Shown piece by piece: positions 35,176 through 45,242 of a stretch of 64,000 nucleotides of DNA (position 1 is its first letter; each line of letters begins with the position of its first letter). This stretch comes from Diaporthe sp. PMI_573 (lineage: Eukaryota > Ascomycota > Sordariomycetes > Diaporthales > Diaporthaceae), in contig JAJTUP010000016.1 in NCBI GenBank assembly GCA_021399435.1, forward strand, positions 806,001-870,000, read 5' to 3'. Made by a program: the position numbers and the translations under genes. The notes beneath the pieces were generated by a model. The model made no database searches and was not told the origin of the DNA. It saw only the letters and a program-made list of their open reading frames with translations.

Positions 35176-36266
35176 ATGTCAATTGCGCTGGACAACGGTG
35201 CGGCATCCGCATCATCGGAGGCTTCCTTCTTGGGGCTCATACGACGCCAATTGGCGAAGCCAACGGACCTGCCGAAGGACTTGCGCCTCGATGGACAGGT
35301 TGCAGTGGTAACAGGCGCCAATGGCGGTTTGGGCTTCGAGGCCTCGCGCCATCTCCTTCGCCTGGGACTCTCGCACCTCATCATGGGCGTGCGGTCCAAA
35401 GCTAGGGGCGACGAGGCCGCCACCAGGCTCCGCAACGTCGGAGGTATCGGTCTGGATCCTCGACATGGAATCGTACGACTCATGCCGCGGCTTTGCAGAG
35501 CAGTGCGCCGGACTGCCGCAGATTGACATGGTGGTACTGAACGCCGGCTTCATGAAGACGACATTCGAGACTGTGTCGGGGACCGGACATGAGGTCACTA
35601 TGCAGGTTAATTACTTCTCGACCGCTCTTCTTTCGATTCTTCTTCTTTCGGTGCTGAGAGCGAAGAACAAGAAAATCGACGATGGAAAAACCCGGAACTC
35701 CCCCGTTCTCACCGTCGTGGGATCTGATATCATGTGGTCGACCAAGGTCGAGACCGTGGGGCCGATCCTGAAGCAATTCGACGAGCCTAATAAGTTCGCC
35801 CAGCCTCGATGGTACGGTGTCTCAAAAACACTACTGGCGCTGTTTGTCTGGAAGCTATCCGAGACGGTCAGCCCCGACGAGGTGGTCGTCAACCTCGTCA
35901 ACCCGGGAATGACGGGCGGCACCAACTTTTTCACCAGAGAGTCGTTCTTTGTGCGCAAGGCCGTCGGCCTGATACAGTTCCTGCTGGCCCGGAAGCCAGA
36001 TGTTGCAGCGACGACATATGTGGATGCCGTTGCGGTTCGGGGAAGGGAAAGCCACCGGGCGGTTTTGAGCGAGTGGACGGTCAAGCCGTTAGTTCTCCCC
36101 TCTGGCCCTTGATGCTTCACTGATAACTGACAAGAGTAGGTACCCGAGCATTTGTTACATACCAGAGGGCCTAGCATTGAGGGATCGTCTGTGGGAGGAA
36201 ACAATGGAGGAGCTGAACTCGTTCGGGGCATCGAAGACTGTCGCGGACCTGAGTGCCAGTCATTGA
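35176..36266 (+). pseudogene. Short-chain dehydrogenase with a frameshift
   Basis: This is a classical SDR split by a frame change. Frame 1 from ATG 35176 reads through the cofactor motif TGANGGLGFE (residues 46-55) and the ARGDEAATRLRN helix. At about 35440 the reading must shift by one base to enter the frame that continues EVSVWILDMESYDSCRGFA, then VVLNAGFMKT, and the active-site Tyr and Lys in WYGVSKTLLALF. It ends on a second exon (intron 36088-36139) with a stop at 36264-36266. No intron can explain the shift: the only gt...ag pair near the break spans 7 bp. The repaired length would be about 320 aa. Either a real single-base lesion or a sequencing error is possible. SDRs of this type act on ketones or alcohols and often tailor fungal metabolites, but this one lies 9 kb from the PKS. 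Confidence 0.8.
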
Positions 36267-36882
36267 GTCGAAATTCCACTAGCTTCAATCCCCAGGAATT
36301 TTTGGAGTTGAAGTTAGCCAACGGAATTAAAAGGGACCTTGCTTTGATTTTGCCCCGATTTATTTGACATATTTACAAGTCGATCAAGATATCATGACAG
36401 TGTTAATTATGTGTAGCATCTTGGAACTTTAGTCGGCCAGGCACCCCTGCTTATAAGTGCACGGGCCACACTGACCTGGTTTCAACGCAGTGCCGCACTC
36501 AAGCCAAGGAAGCTGGAGAGGAAACAAAGCCCCACTTCGGATGTCGATCCGCCCCGGCGCGTTACCCAACTCCCCCCCACAACACCTTGGACGCGACATG
36601 GTCAATTGGCTCTTTTGTGAGCTTGGATTTTGAAGGTGATTCTATGTTCATTGTCCTTTAATGACAGCCCATATTCTTGGCACCTGCATCCCCTGCACTG
36701 CCTCTCCATTCTAACTTGCAGCGTCTTTGTTCGGTCCCAGTTCAGTTGCGCCTCGGCTTTGTCTTGCGCGCCGACAGAGCCAGGACGACCGCGCCTCGAG
36801 ACTTTTAGAGGCGACCTTTTACCTGCACATCGGACTCAGAAATTGCGGTTGGGAAGAGCAGAAAAGCTCACACAGTCAAACT
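36267..36882. other. SDR to chromatin-protein intergenic region
   Basis: About 600 bp between two plus-strand genes carries no recognisable gene. A pyrimidine-rich leader precedes the ATG at 36883. Confidence 0.5.
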
Positions 36883-38423
36883 ATGGAAGACAAAGACCTC
36901 GAGGCCTCTCTCCTGGCCATAGTCAAAGAGATCTTTTCCGGCCCCGGTCGCGAGGACCTCTCCGTCAACACCGTGCGGACCAAGTGCGAGGAGGATAATG
37001 GCCTCGAAGAAGGCTTTCTCGCCAAGGGCGAGTGGAAGGCAAAGTCGAAAGAACTAATCAAAAACCAAGTGGTCCGTCATCAATCCCGGCCTGCCGGCCC
37101 GAAGAGCGTGGTCTGCGCCCAGAGCTGACCCAATCCTGACAGAACGAGCTCGTGGCAAAAGAAGATAGCGGCGAGGCCCCTTCCTCGCCGGCGGAAAAGA
37201 AGAAGGAGCCCGCGCCGAAGCCCAAGGGCAAGAAGGCGCAGAAAAATGGCACCAAGCCCGCGCCGCCCAAGGCGACCAAGCCCGCCCCGAAGAAGAGACA
37301 GACAAAAGCCGCCCCAAAGGCCAAATCGGAATCAGAATCTGAGCTGAGCGAGCCGCCTGAAGACGAAGACGAGGAGGACGACGAGAAGGATGCATCTGAT
37401 GATTACGAGGAGGAGAAGGCGAAACCCAAGAAAAGGCAACAGAAGAAGGCCAAGGCACCGGCGCGGGGTCGCAAGCGGAAGGCCGCCGAGACAGACGACG
37501 AGGACGAAAAGTCTTCCGTCGTGGCCGATGGAATAGAAGTCTCAACCACGGGCGTCAAAAAAGAGGAGGCAGATGAGAAGGAAGACTCGCCCCTGTCCGA
37601 CCCTCCCAAGAGCGAAAAGGAAGAAACCAAGCCTTCCGCGGCCGCCAAGGACGAGGACGATAGCAGCTCACTGTCCTCGGTGATCGACGACGAGCCCCCG
37701 CCGCCCAAGAAGCAGCGCAAGTCAAAAGCAGCGCCCGCGAAGAAGACGGCCAAGTCGGCCGTGGAGGACGACGACGGCGACAGCAGCGAGCTGTCCTCGG
37801 TGACAGACGACGAGCCACCGGCAAAGAAGAAGCGAAAGTCCAAGGAGCCGGCGGGGCCCAAGAAGACGGGCACCAAAGCAGGCGGAGGGGCCCGCAAGTC
37901 AGCAAGCGGCGGCGGCGGCGCGGCGGAGGAGGCGACCCCGGACGAGGCCGAGGTCAAGAAGCTGCAGGGCCACCTGGTCAGGTGCGGCGTGCGCAAGGTC
38001 TGGGGCGTGGAGCTCAAGGGGTGCGGGGGCGACGCCAAGGCCAAGGTGCGGCACCTGCGGCAGATGCTGCGGGACGTGGGCATGGACGGGCGGTTCTCGG
38101 AGGCGAAAGCCCGCGAGATCAAGGAGCGGCGCGAGCTGGCGGCCGAGCTGGAGGCCGTCAACGAGATGAATGACCTCTGGGGCGTGGGCGGGCGGAGGGG
38201 CCGGAGGGCTGCTGCGCCCAAGGGGAGGTTTGCGGAGGAGAGTGGGGATGATGACGATGGTGATGATGAGGGTGGCAAGGATGGTGGGAAGGAGAAGGTG
38301 GCGGGGGCCAGGGACGGCGGTGATGAGGATGAGGACAGTGACGCGCCAAAGGTCAGTGGGCGGAGGAGGAAAGTCAGGCCTGAGCTGGCGTTCCTCGGGG
38401 ACGACGACAGCGACGAGGACTGA
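36883..38423 (+). CDS. DEK-C / HIRIP3-like chromatin protein
   Basis: Two exons (36883-37068, 37143-38423) give 488 aa. Residues 1-62 form a DEK-C-like helical domain (LEASLLAIVKEIF, then DLSVNTVRTKCE). About 250 residues of low-complexity Lys/Pro and Asp/Glu/Ser sequence with several basic nuclear-localisation-like runs (KKKRKSK, GRKRKAAE) follow. Near residues 330-400 a block reads LQGHLVRCGVRKVWGVEL, then LRQMLRDVGMDGRFSEAKA and IKERRELAAELEAV. This pattern is that of HIRIP3 and related H2A/H2B histone chaperones. The acidic C-terminus (ending DDDSDED) also suits histone binding. A nuclear role in nucleosome assembly or transcription is inferred. The donor at 37069 (GTGGTC) is weak but gives the only in-phase join. 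Confidence 0.82.
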
Positions 38424-38905
38424 AGGACGGGCCACGCTCTGTCTTGTCTTCCTGGAGGCGGTTTGAACATATTACGGGCTTAATGCTTTTGATTTTTGGA
38501 CGGCGCTATCATCCGATCTCTGGTGAGGAGGTTCCCAAGACTCATAATGTTGGGGAGCTGTCTCCCTGCTCCTTATTCACAAGCCAGCCATCGCCTTGCG
38601 GGTTTGATTTTCTCTCTCATGGGCTGGAAAGTCTTGTACGTTTACAACGGCCGTATTGGACTGGAGTGGAATGCATTGTGCGTGCACTGTGCAGCACAGG
38701 TTTTTGCTTCAACGCTGCGTGCGTGGTTCATTGAGGTGCAGGGGTGAGTGAGTGAGCGGTCCGTGGCAGGGTAGATAGGTGCGCAGCCAGGAGCCCTCTC
38801 CCACACGCCGTGGGAAGCCCGACATGCCCTTGCATCCAAAGATGCCATGTTTTGAGAACTTCAAGCCCATATACTACTGTCCCCGTCCCGCTCTCGCCGC
38901 CCACA
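38424..38905. other. Convergent 3' flanks
   Basis: About 480 bp lies between the chromatin-protein gene and the small minus-strand membrane-protein gene. I see no gene or notable repeat. Confidence 0.5.
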
Positions 38906-39240
38906 TCACCTGCCCGCGTTCATGCGCTGCGCTATCAGGCTGAAGACGGCGACGGAGCCCATGAACAGCACGGCGTTGTAGAACTGGATGGGCAGTATCA
39001 GCGTTTCTTGCGTTGCGACAAGTGTCTTCAGCAGGGCCAAGCATAATGGACGGGGAAAGAAGAGGCGACTGGGTCCAGGGCAGACTCACTGCTTTCCTCG
39101 AGACCTCTCTCTCCTCGTCTTCGCTCCTGGCTTCTATGAACAGCCTGCGCAGGTTGGGGAAGTTGGCCTGCTCGGTGCATCAGCTTTTGATTGATATGTG
39201 TGCGGTGTATGCTCGCAGGGGTGAGGGCGATGTGTACCAT
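38906..39240 (-). CDS. Tiny conserved-looking membrane protein (66 aa)
   Basis: Proposed exons are 39238-39240 (the ATG alone), 39090-39167 and 38906-39025; introns are 70 and 64 bp with GT/AG ends, all phase 0. The product begins ANFPNLRRLFIEARS after the Met, continues with the acidic helix EDEEREVSRKA, and then has a hydrophobic stretch QFYNAVLFMGSVAVFSLIAQ before a short basic tail. The last two exons look unmistakably coding. The single-codon first exon is an inference: its donor, GTACAC, is weak. Alternatives are a longer first exon further upstream, or a remnant of a bigger protein. I cannot name the family. Size and topology (charged N-terminal helix, one C-terminal membrane span) suggest a tail-anchored small subunit of an ER or mitochondrial complex. 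Confidence 0.5.
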
Positions 39241-40009
39241 GGTTTGTATGTCGTTGGGTTTTGGAGGTCTGGCTGCCTGCCTGTGCCTTGGCCTGTGGTT
39301 TGGGCTATTGGTGAGGTGGAGTCTGCTTCATGGCCGGATTCGAGATGGATTTCCCTCCAGGAGAGACGGGCGCTGAATCGTATCAAGTGAATTTGGCGAA
39401 GCCGTGGCTGGGCTGAGGTTGAGGTTGCTGGCCCATAATCGAAGAACTGATGTCAATGTGATGACTAAGCCGTGACCTCATCCATGGTCTTGCCTGACTT
39501 CACCTTCCCTTTTGCAAGCAGTCAACGTATTTGGTCCATCTCACTATCACGTAAATTTCAGCCATCATGACCCCTGATTCTCCTGCACCCATTTATACCC
39601 AAGGGAAGTAGCTTACCTGGGACAAGCCTCTGCTCGCGAATCGATAATGGACCCTCGAACAATCCCGGACATGCTAGTCTGCAGGTAAGGAACGGGTGAC
39701 GAAATGATTCATCGTTGTGCCGGTACAATGCTAGCCTCAAGCTACGCAGCTACCCTGGATTATCCCACCACGTCATGTTCTAGCTGCCGTCACATTGGTA
39801 CATATGCAGTTGTCTCTCAGACCGGAAAGCGTGATGGATGAGCTCCTACCGTTCGTTCCTCAAGTTGATGAGGCCGAGTCAAGCTTCTCCTAGTGTTGAG
39901 CCGCATGCACCACTTGCACACGCCAGACCTACTTGCTGGCTAGGCACGAATGTAGGTATTCAGTCGGTCTCATTTACAACATCAACCCTATATACCCACC
40001 CTCAAAACC
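39241..40009. other. Divergent promoter region before the antiporter
   Basis: This 769-bp stretch has no clear gene. A TATATA-containing segment lies about 20 bp before the antiporter ATG. Confidence 0.45.
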
Positions 40010-41488
40010 ATGTGGTCTCAACTCGAACCTACTCCCTCCCACATCACCTACCTCACCCTCTCCATCTTCGTAATCGCCTACTCCCTCTTCTCCCTCCTTA
40101 TCCGCGACCGCCTCCACCTCTCCGCGCCGCCCCTCGCAGTCCTCTTCGGCGTCCTCCTCGGCCCGGCCATCCTGAACATCCTCTCCCCCCACGGCGACTG
40201 GGGCCTAGACGACGCCTTCACCCAGGAGTTCACCCGCGTCATCCTGGGCGTGCAGTGCTTCGCAGTCGGCATAGAACTCCCCGCGCACTGGTTCTCCCGC
40301 AGGGCACACCGGGCCTCGGTGCTCTACTTCCTGGGGCCCGTCATGACGTACTCCTGGGCGGTGGCAAGCCTCCTCGCCTACTTTGTGTTCGGCGCAAGCC
40401 TCCCCACCGCCGCCGTCATCGGCGCCTGTCTGAGCCCGACCGACCCCGTCCTCGCCGCCGCGGTTTTAGGAGGTTCGCGGTTTAGCGCCCGCGTCCCCCG
40501 CCGCGTGAGGAACCTGCTCAGCGCCGAGAGCGCGTGCAACGACGGCGCCAGCTTCCCGTTTCTGTATGCGGGGCTGTACGTCTTCGAGACGCGGTCCGCG
40601 GGCGAGGCCGCCGCCGACTGGCTCCTCATCACGGTGCTGTACCAGTGCGCGCTCGGGCTCGGGCTCGGGTGCGTGATCGGCTGGGCCGCCAACCACCTGC
40701 TTCGCTTCTCCGAGGGGAGGGGGTCCGCCTCGCGGCCGAGCCTCGTCGCCTTCTACTTCCTGCTGGCGGTGCTGTGCGTCGGCGTCGGGAGCACGCTGGG
40801 GCTGGATGACTTCCTGGTTGCCTTTGGCGCGGGAATCGGCTTCGCGCATGATGGGTGGTTCTCGAACAAGACGGAGGAGGTCCAGGGCGAGGCGTCGTTC
40901 AAGAGTGTCGTGGATCTCGTGTTAGACTCGAGTGTCTTCGTCTACTTCGGCTCCATGATCCCCTGGAGATCGTTCGTCCCCCGGTCCGGCGACGTGCTCG
41001 ACGGCCACATCGGCCCCGGCAGCCTGCTGCTGTTCCTCGCGCTGGTCCTGCTCCTGAGGAGACTCCCCGTCGTCCTGGCGCTGCACGCCGGCAGGCTCGT
41101 CCCGGACGTCAGGACGTGGAAAGAGGCCCTCTTCTGCGGCCACTTCGGCCCCATGGGCGTCGGCGCCCTGTTCCTAGCCATCGAGGCGCGCGCCCACCTC
41201 GAGACGGGCACCTCGCTCCCGCTGCCCAGGCCCCGACCCTTACCGCCGCACGCCGGCCCGCCCTGGGACGACAAGACCGTCGCCACGGAGCTCATCTGGC
41301 CGGTGGTCTGCTTCGTCGTTCTGGGGAGTACTGTTGTCCACGGCCTGAGCGGCCTGGCCATAAGCGTCGCCGCGTCGCTCAGCAGGAGGGTCGGCGAGAG
41401 GGCGCCGCTCCTGGGAGGGGAGGTCGACGGCCTTGCTGGCATGGTGCATGATTCCGAGAGCGAGGCGGAGGGTGACGGCGGACAATAG
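40010..41488 (+). CDS. Na+(K+)/H+ antiporter, CPA1 family
   Basis: A single exon encodes 492 aa, mostly membrane helices. CPA1 signatures are clear: the helix with GACLSPTDPVLA carries the transport Asp, the following LLSAESACNDGASFPF is the conserved E-S-x-x-N-D-G block, and GHFGPMGVGALFLAIEA marks the late helix. This pattern fits the fungal plasma-membrane Nha1/Sod2 group, which exports alkali cations in exchange for protons. The long cytosolic C-terminus of yeast Nha1 is nearly absent: only about 40 hydrophilic residues follow the last span. That resembles the short fungal paralogues. Near residue 175 Ala occupies a position where Gly or Ala is found in relatives. The protein is probably in the plasma membrane or an endomembrane. 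Confidence 0.9.
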   Translation: MWSQLEPTPSHITYLTLSIFVIAYSLFSLLIRDRLHLSAPPLAVLFGVLLGPAILNILSPHGDWGLDDAFTQEFTRVILGVQCFAVGIELPAHWFSRRAHRASVLYFLGPVMTYSWAVASLLAYFVFGASLPTAAVIGACLSPTDPVLAAAVLGGSRFSARVPRRVRNLLSAESACNDGASFPFLYAGLYVFETRSAGEAAADWLLITVLYQCALGLGLGCVIGWAANHLLRFSEGRGSASRPSLVAFYFLLAVLCVGVGSTLGLDDFLVAFGAGIGFAHDGWFSNKTEEVQGEASFKSVVDLVLDSSVFVYFGSMIPWRSFVPRSGDVLDGHIGPGSLLLFLALVLLLRRLPVVLALHAGRLVPDVRTWKEALFCGHFGPMGVGALFLAIEARAHLETGTSLPLPRPRPLPPHAGPPWDDKTVATELIWPVVCFVVLGSTVVHGLSGLAISVAASLSRRVGERAPLLGGEVDGLAGMVHDSESEAEGDGGQ

Positions 41489-41946
41489 ATGGCTGCTGGC
41501 GGCTGAGTGTGCTCTGGCGTAGAAATACAAGCAAATAATGGATGTCAAGATTCCTATGCACAAATTACTGGACCACACTGTTAATTATGCATTGGGCTGT
41601 CTCCTGATGCTGTTCCCAATCTAGGCATTGCTCTCCCTCAGGCAAAGTCCACCATGGGAAGTGGACAATGTGGAAAATATCGGAGCCAAAGAGAAACCTC
41701 ACCAAGAAAAGGAAGCACATGGAGACTCCCACTCACATTGCATTACAGACGCCTCTGATTCCTCTGATGATCTCTATACGTTTTGCTTGCTTTTCCCCAC
41801 AGCCAGCCAGACCAACCAATCAATCATTGCCCGAATGACCGCTGAGAAGAACCATCCCTCATGCTAACCATAAGCTACATACCCACCCCCATTGCCCCTC
41901 CCCCCCTTTCCCCAGTAAATGCCTCGAATTTCCTGTTGTCCACCAC
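41489..41946. other. Convergent 3' flanks, antiporter / adaptin
   Basis: About 460 bp lies between two converging genes, with no recognisable gene. Runs of C occur near 41,880-41,910. Confidence 0.5.
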
Positions 41947-44505
41947 CTAGAATAGCCCCAGCAGGTCATCGCTTCCCCCACCACTGCCCTGCTGCCCCTG
42001 CGCTGGCTGCTGACCGCCCGTGCCCTGGGGGTGCAGCTGCTGCCCGGGCGGCGGCGGCGCGCTGGTCCCGCTCAGGTCCATGCCCGCGAAGCCGTTCATC
42101 ATGTCACCCATGGCACCGCCCCCGCTGCCACCGAACCCACCACCGCCCATTGGCGGCGCCGCGGACGGGGTGGTGGGGGAGCTCACGTCGAACAGGCCCA
42201 TCATGTCCGCCATGCCGCCTGACGAGGACGCGCCGGCGCCGACCGCGGGGCTCGCGACCCTGTCCGGCGTGGCCGCCGCGCTTGCCTGCTCCTGGGACGC
42301 GGGCGCCGCGCCGTCGAAGTCGATGTCCAGGAGATTCTCGACGTTGCTCTGCGACTGGCCGCCGCCGGAACCGTTGGCCGCAGCCGCGGCGACCGAGGCG
42401 GCGATGGGGTTGTCGGCTGCCTCACGGCGCTGCTCCTGGATCGCGGCGCGCTGGATCTCGTCGGCGCCGAAGCGGCCCTTGCCGACGAACGACTCGGGTG
42501 GCTTGTGGTAGACGGACGCGAGGGTCGACAGCTCGCTGAGGAGCTGCTCTAATAAGGCAGTTGGGAGGCTGGAGATGGTGGTGGAGATTGCGGGTTTCTG
42601 AGACAGGATGATGTTCTGCAAGATATTGTCAGCCAGCATGACCAGGCATAGGTAAGAGCCCATGAGCTCAAAACATACCTTGGCAACGTCGAGGTCCCCC
42701 GACAGGAGTCGCCAGTAGACGTATGCTCGATCCCTGATGTCCGGGTTGTCGTTATCTGCCGTTGCTTGTTGCAGCACCTTTTGGACGAGTCCTTGGTTGT
42801 TGCTTGGCTTTTTGAGGAACAGTTTCACAACTGCTGTGAGGATCTGTAGTTGTGTCTGCGAAAGATTTGTGAGCACTTCTGTATTTGCGGGATTCCACCC
42901 TGGCTGCTTACCTGTGTGAACTCCTCCATGAATTCATCCACGAATCCAGATAATATCTCATCGGCATTGTTGATCTTCTCAGCGTACTCTCCCACAATCC
43001 ATATCAGCGACCCTCTTGCGTCCGGCTCGTCAAGCTCATCAATGTGGTTACACAGCGTAGGAATGACTCCTTCGTAACCCGGGTATTTCCGCAAAATGTC
43101 CTTGATCACCACGATGACCTCCTGCACCACGTAGTTGACCTTGGTCGCTATCAAGTCCAGCAACGCGTTGACACACTTCTCCGCTGCGCTCTCGATCTTG
43201 ATTGCCACCTGCCCAATGGCCTTGATCGCGCGGCGAACAAAGTCCATGTCGACTTCGAGGGCGTATTCTTTCAGCTCGGCGAGCAGGTGGTCGAAGTTCT
43301 TGTCGTTCGATATCCGCACCATGATCTCGAGCTTCTGCATTTTGACGTAGGGAGGATCGTTGTACTTGCAAAAGAACACCCTGAGCTCTTTGCTGAGGAT
43401 GTCGGGCTTGGCCTGCAGGAGAAGGTCGATATTCCTCAAGGCGACGTACTGGACTTCCGGTTGGGAGGCGACGAGCGTCACTATGAAAACAAGCTGTTAG
43501 CACAACTCAAGACGCGTGTGCGCCAATTCTTGGGACCACCTTACCCAGAGGAGGAGCCATCTTCTTGAGGTACTGCCGTACCAGCTCCGGGCTGATGATC
43601 CTCATATGGATGAACACCACCTTGACAGCCGCCAACACCACACTGGGGTTGACGTGCTGGAACTGCGGCGCCACCCTCTCGCAGATGTGCTCCGACTCCT
43701 TGACGTCGGCGGGCGGGTAGTCGGCCAGCGTGGACAGGATGGTGACCCTCCCCCACTCGGTGCACTCGGCGATGGCCATGAGCAGCTTCTTGAGCGTGGC
43801 GGGCGTGACGACGAGCGCCTTGGTCTCGGGGGCGGTCTCGTTGATCTCGGACAGGGCCTGGACCGAGTTGGCGACGACCATGGGGTTCGGGTCGCCGATC
43901 AGCTCCTGCAGGATCTCGATGAAGCCGTTCTCGATGCACATGCTCGGGTTGAGGTCGAACAGCTTGGCGACGCAGATGGCGGCGGTCTTGCGCACGTAGG
44001 GGCTCTCGTCGCGGAGGGTCTTGCGCAGGGGCTCCTCCATGTAGTCCACCATCTTGTCGACCCTGATGCAGCCCATCGTCCGTATGGCCAGGGCTCTTAT
44101 GAGCGGGTTCGGGTCTTCCGAGTCTTGTACGAATGTGTTGACGGCGAGAATGCAGAGGTCGGGATGTGATTTCGCGTAGTTCCTTTCCGGGGGCGGACAC
44201 ATTAGAACACAACTGGCCTGCGCCGCGATGGCCGGATCTGGCTTATGAGAGGGGACATAGATGTCAAGTGCTCACATCAGATATAGATAGACAAGCTTCT
44301 TCTGGTCCAGGTCGCCCGTCGCGATGTTCTTGAGCACGTCTGGAAACAGTGCAGACACATCCTTGCCCAGCGTCATGGCCATGATGGTCTTCTGGATCGA
44401 CTCCTTCCTCTCGTATGCATACTGCGAGACGAGCCCGGCACGCAGCTCGAAGGTCTCGCCCTTACGGGGGACCGCGAACGCGCCCTTTATCCGGTTCACC
44501 GCCAT
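41947..44505 (-). CDS. APL2: AP-1 complex beta subunit (beta-adaptin)
   Basis: Five exons (44276-44505, 43545-44182, 42912-43480, 42679-42855, 41947-42615) give 760 aa with matching phases. The N-terminal adaptin trunk begins [10 protein letters not shown], continues through [33 protein letters not shown] and [13 protein letters not shown], and ends near [12 protein letters not shown]. This is the alpha-solenoid of the large beta adaptins. The remaining 190 residues are a hinge with DLLDIDF-like and Gly/Met/Phe-rich segments and a C-terminal DLLGLF. That last motif matches a clathrin box (L-L-G-L-F, similar to LLNLD). The folded ear domain of animal beta1/beta2 is missing, as in other fungal Apl2 proteins. 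It works in clathrin-mediated sorting at the trans-Golgi and endosomes. AP-1 is preferred over AP-2 by overall resemblance only. Confidence 0.9.
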
Positions 44506-45242
44506 CGTCAAGGGTTGTTGTGCGCCGTCGCAGAGCTGCTAGGTCGGGCGGGTGTAGAAGGTCGGAAGCAGCGTTTCGAGGGTCCGTCCGGGACGGAGCT
44601 CGAGAGGAGCACTAGGAACACTGGGCTCAATGGGGTGGGTGGACAGCTGTTCCGCCAGGGTGCAGAGCCACAGCATGCGATTCGAGAGGATTCGGGATGT
44701 CGTGCAGGCTGGCTTCGGCAAGTTGTCGCCTTGGCCCGGGAAAGTTGCAGGTGGTCACTGGGGGTCGGGCGTCGAGGGGCAGACCGCGACGTTGGCCAAG
44801 CTGTTCTAACGGGCAGTGGACGCTTGGGCCACTTTTCTTTAAGTGTTGCTGCCCTGCTGCCCTGCTGCCCTGCTGCCTCTTTCAGGGGTTGCATGCGCAC
44901 GCGAGAGGAAGGCCCGACCCTTGGAGTTTACCTGGGAGGGGGGAGGTGGGGGGGTATCTGCGCGCCTGCACCAGTCTCAAGCAGTCTACTAATGCCCGTC
45001 ATCTGGGAAAGGAAGCTTGAGGTAACAACATGCCACCTTGAACTCGTGGCAATTTAACTATTTCAAATTTTTGAAATATTCTATTGGGTATCTCAATTTC
45101 GATGCATGTGGTTGCCTCCCATCCTTGCCGCCATGTCTTGACAGGCACTTGTCCGTAGAAAATGGCTTCTTGCGCCTCCCAGTATAAAATAATACCTGCG
45201 TGTCTGTCCTTTCTTTGTGCCGGATTTTGTGAGATGCAGATG
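44506..45242. other. Intergenic region with 8-bp tandem repeat
   Basis: The promoter side of the adaptin gene and the 3' side of the Spt10-like gene share 737 bp. Contents are a TGCTGCCC tandem repeat (listed separately) and an AT-rich patch near 45,050-45,090. I see no gene. Confidence 0.5.
44847..44877. repeat. Tandem repeat (TGCTGCCC)x4
   Basis: Almost four perfect copies of the 8-mer TGCTGCCC lie 340 bp upstream of the adaptin ATG. Length variation by slippage is expected. Confidence 0.9.

Noticed and set aside
37403..38470. 355-codon Ser/Pro-rich minus-strand frame
   Set aside because: It is the antisense shadow of the Lys/Glu/Asp-rich chromatin protein.
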